Shown piece by piece: positions 62,820 through 64,000 of a stretch of 64,000 nucleotides of DNA. Position numbers and translations under genes: made by a program. Source of the stretch: an uncultured Dehalococcoidia bacterium (lineage in GTDB: Bacteria > Chloroflexota > Dehalococcoidia > Lucifugimonadales > UBA1123); assembly GCA_958296105.1 (NCBI GenBank), contig OY282441.1, positions 1,461,800 to 1,525,799 of the forward strand. Direction: 5' to 3'. How positions within the stretch are numbered: position 1 is the stretch's first letter; each line of letters starts with the position of its first letter. Below the pieces are notes generated by a model. The model was not told the DNA's origin, searched no databases, and saw only the letters and a list, made by a program, of their open reading frames with translations.

Positions 62820-63647
62820 ATGGGCGGTATGGACAGGCGCGAGCTGAAAGTGGGAATAGCGGGCTGCGGGACGATAGGGCGCAAGGTGGCGTCCGAGCTG
62901 GACTGCGGCTTCGTGCCGGGCGCGAGGCTTGGCGGCATCAGCAGTCGGAATCTCGCCCGCGCCAGGCGGTTCGCCTCGAATCTAAACTGCTGTCCGCCGG
63001 TGGTTGGATTGGAGCGGCTCGTGGAGATGGTCGATCTGGTGGTCGAGGCCGCGCCCGCGAGCGCGTTCGACTCCATCGCCAAGCCTACGCTCGGCGCGGG
63101 CAAGGATATCATGGTTCTGAGCGGCGGCGCGCTGCTGGACAGGGACGATCTGTTCGCGCTGGCAGAGCGGACGGGGGCGACCATCTACGTTCCATCCGGG
63201 GCGATAGCGGGGCTGGACGGCGTGGCAGGAGCGGCGGCGGGACGCATAGACTCGATCACGATGATCACTCGCAAGCCGCCGTCGGGTCTCAGGGGCGCTC
63301 CGGGGGTGGAGAAGGCTGGAATAGACCTCGACGCGCTCACCGAGCCGACAGTCGTGTTCGAGGGGCCTGCGATCGAGGCGTGTATGCTGTTTCCCGCCAA
63401 CGTGAACGTATCTGCGGCCCTGAGTATGGCGGGGGTCGGGCCAACGCTCACGCGCATCCGCATCTACGCCGACCCGACGGTGGATAGGAATACTCACGAC
63501 ATAGTGGTGGAGGGCGAGTTCGGGCGTCTGAGCATCAGGATCGAGAACGTGCCTTCAGCTGCCAACCCGCGCACCGGCGTGCTGTCGGCGCTGTCCGCGC
63601 TGGCTGCGCTGCGCCGAATCACTTCCCACGTCAGGGTTGGGACGTAG
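62820..63647 (+). CDS. nadX: L-aspartate dehydrogenase
   Basis: The 275-residue product shows the Rossmann start VGIAGCGTIGRKVASEL, LVVEAAPASAF, IYVPSGAIAGLDG, FPANVNVSAALSMAGVGP and the catalytic His in DRNTHDIVVEGEFG. This is the NadX series. The enzyme makes iminoaspartate for NAD synthesis. No nadA or nadB is visible. The start may be 62820 or 62829. The next gene is a CinA-type amidase, also linked to pyridine nucleotides. Confidence 0.9.
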   Translation: MGGMDRRELKVGIAGCGTIGRKVASELDCGFVPGARLGGISSRNLARARRFASNLNCCPPVVGLERLVEMVDLVVEAAPASAFDSIAKPTLGAGKDIMVLSGGALLDRDDLFALAERTGATIYVPSGAIAGLDGVAGAAAGRIDSITMITRKPPSGLRGAPGVEKAGIDLDALTEPTVVFEGPAIEACMLFPANVNVSAALSMAGVGPTLTRIRIYADPTVDRNTHDIVVEGEFGRLSIRIENVPSAANPRTGVLSALSALAALRRITSHVRVGT

Positions 63648-63702
63648 GCGGAACGGACGCTGAGAACCGCTGGACGCCGTTTAGCGCAACAGGAGAAGTG
63701 AC

Positions 63703-64000
63703 ATGGAAGTCGAACAGATCGCTGAAATGCTGTCAGCTCGCGGGCAGACCGTATCCGTGGCGGAGGCGGACACCTGCGGCCTAGTGGGGTACATGTTCAG
63801 CACGGTTCCGGGAAGCTCGCGCTGGTTTCCCGGCGGCGTCATCGCCTACACGGGCGGGCTGAAGCAGAAGGTGCTGGGCGTGTCCGATGAGCTCTACGAG
63901 TCGAAAGGCACCGTCAGCCCGGAGATGGCGAAGGCTATGGCGACGGGAGCTAGAGACCTCACAGGCACGGACTACGCCGTCTCGGTGACGGGAATCGCAG
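63703..64000 (+). CDS. CinA-family nicotinamide-nucleotide amidohydrolase, start only (cut by window edge)
   Basis: The frame is open from ATG 63703 (AGGAGAAG upstream) to the edge, 99 codons. It reads VSVAEADTCGLVGYMFSTVP, WFPGGVIAYTGGLKQKVLGV, SKGTVSPEMAKAMATGARDL and DYAVSVTGIA. This is the CinA C-terminal (PncC) domain as a stand-alone protein. The usual AESCTGGL is altered to AEADTCGL. It lies 55 bases after nadX, which suggests a shared NAD-related role. Confidence 0.85.
   Translation, partial: MEVEQIAEMLSARGQTVSVAEADTCGLVGYMFSTVPGSSRWFPGGVIAYTGGLKQKVLGVSDELYESKGTVSPEMAKAMATGARDLTGTDYAVSVTGIA

Overview
This is about 64 kb of high-GC bacterial chromosome. It is densely coded, with about 47 protein genes intact or nearly so, several gene remnants and two tRNAs. 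I infer, without proof, a Chloroflexota lineage of the Dehalococcoidia/SAR202 kind. The grounds are HtrA-type lipoproteins with long Thr-Pro linkers, an F420-type LLM oxidoreductase, DUF1501/DUF1800 genes, NHL-repeat proteins and scavenging enzymes (CoA transferase, phosphotriesterase-like, M19 dipeptidase-like). No rRNA or ribosomal protein operon is present to settle it.

Layout. 1-7.3 kb (- strand): a lipoprotein, a Trp-rich acidic protein of unknown function, a RapA-like SNF2 helicase and a double-domain glycosyltransferase that runs off the left edge. 7.7-10.3 kb (+): a ThDP enzyme and an SMP-30 lactonase. 10.3-14 kb (-): DUF1800, DUF1501 and NHL genes. 14.2-17.2 kb (+): tRNA-Trp, a methyltransferase, a SirB1-like protein and RsgA. 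17.2-23 kb (-): DinB, a HEPN protein, a ParA ATPase and UvrA. 23.3-29.2 kb (+): a two-gene module (coiled-coil protein plus Thr-Pro-linker protease) present twice. 29.3-40.7 kb (-): hexokinase, DUF3800, LLM oxidoreductase, four tandem DUF4268-like genes, PepC-type peptidase, NHL protein, two small proteins and a phosphotriesterase. 40.9-48.3 kb: a radical-SAM-like protein without cluster cysteines, an NmrA-like protein, a CoA transferase pair (-), a PQQ-propeller protein, a HAD phosphatase, a histidine-phosphatase remnant and a dipeptidase-like protein. 48.3-51 kb (-): Cas4-like nuclease, GlyA, a frameshifted HPF, then tRNA-Ser (+). 51.2-54.5 kb (+): threonine synthase, a GNAT protein and a GT4. 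54.7-62.6 kb (-): phosphoesterase, SDR, four tandem Uma2 genes, an alpha/beta hydrolase, GatA and GatC. 62.8-64 kb (+): aspartate dehydrogenase and the start of a CinA-type gene.

The strongest theme is repeated tandem amplification of PD-(D/E)XK-like proteins in three unrelated families: two coiled-coil proteins, four DUF4268-like proteins and four Uma2 proteins. Each family shows mosaic sequence, variable repeat tails or variable 5' tracts. A dispersed CCTCTCCC/GGGAGAGG palindrome sits in the gaps of the first two families. Other candidates for new biology are the SNF2 helicase plus double glycosyltransferase operon and the ParA-HEPN pair. Several enzymes have lost hallmark catalytic or metal-binding residues (radical SAM, M19 dipeptidase, SDR).
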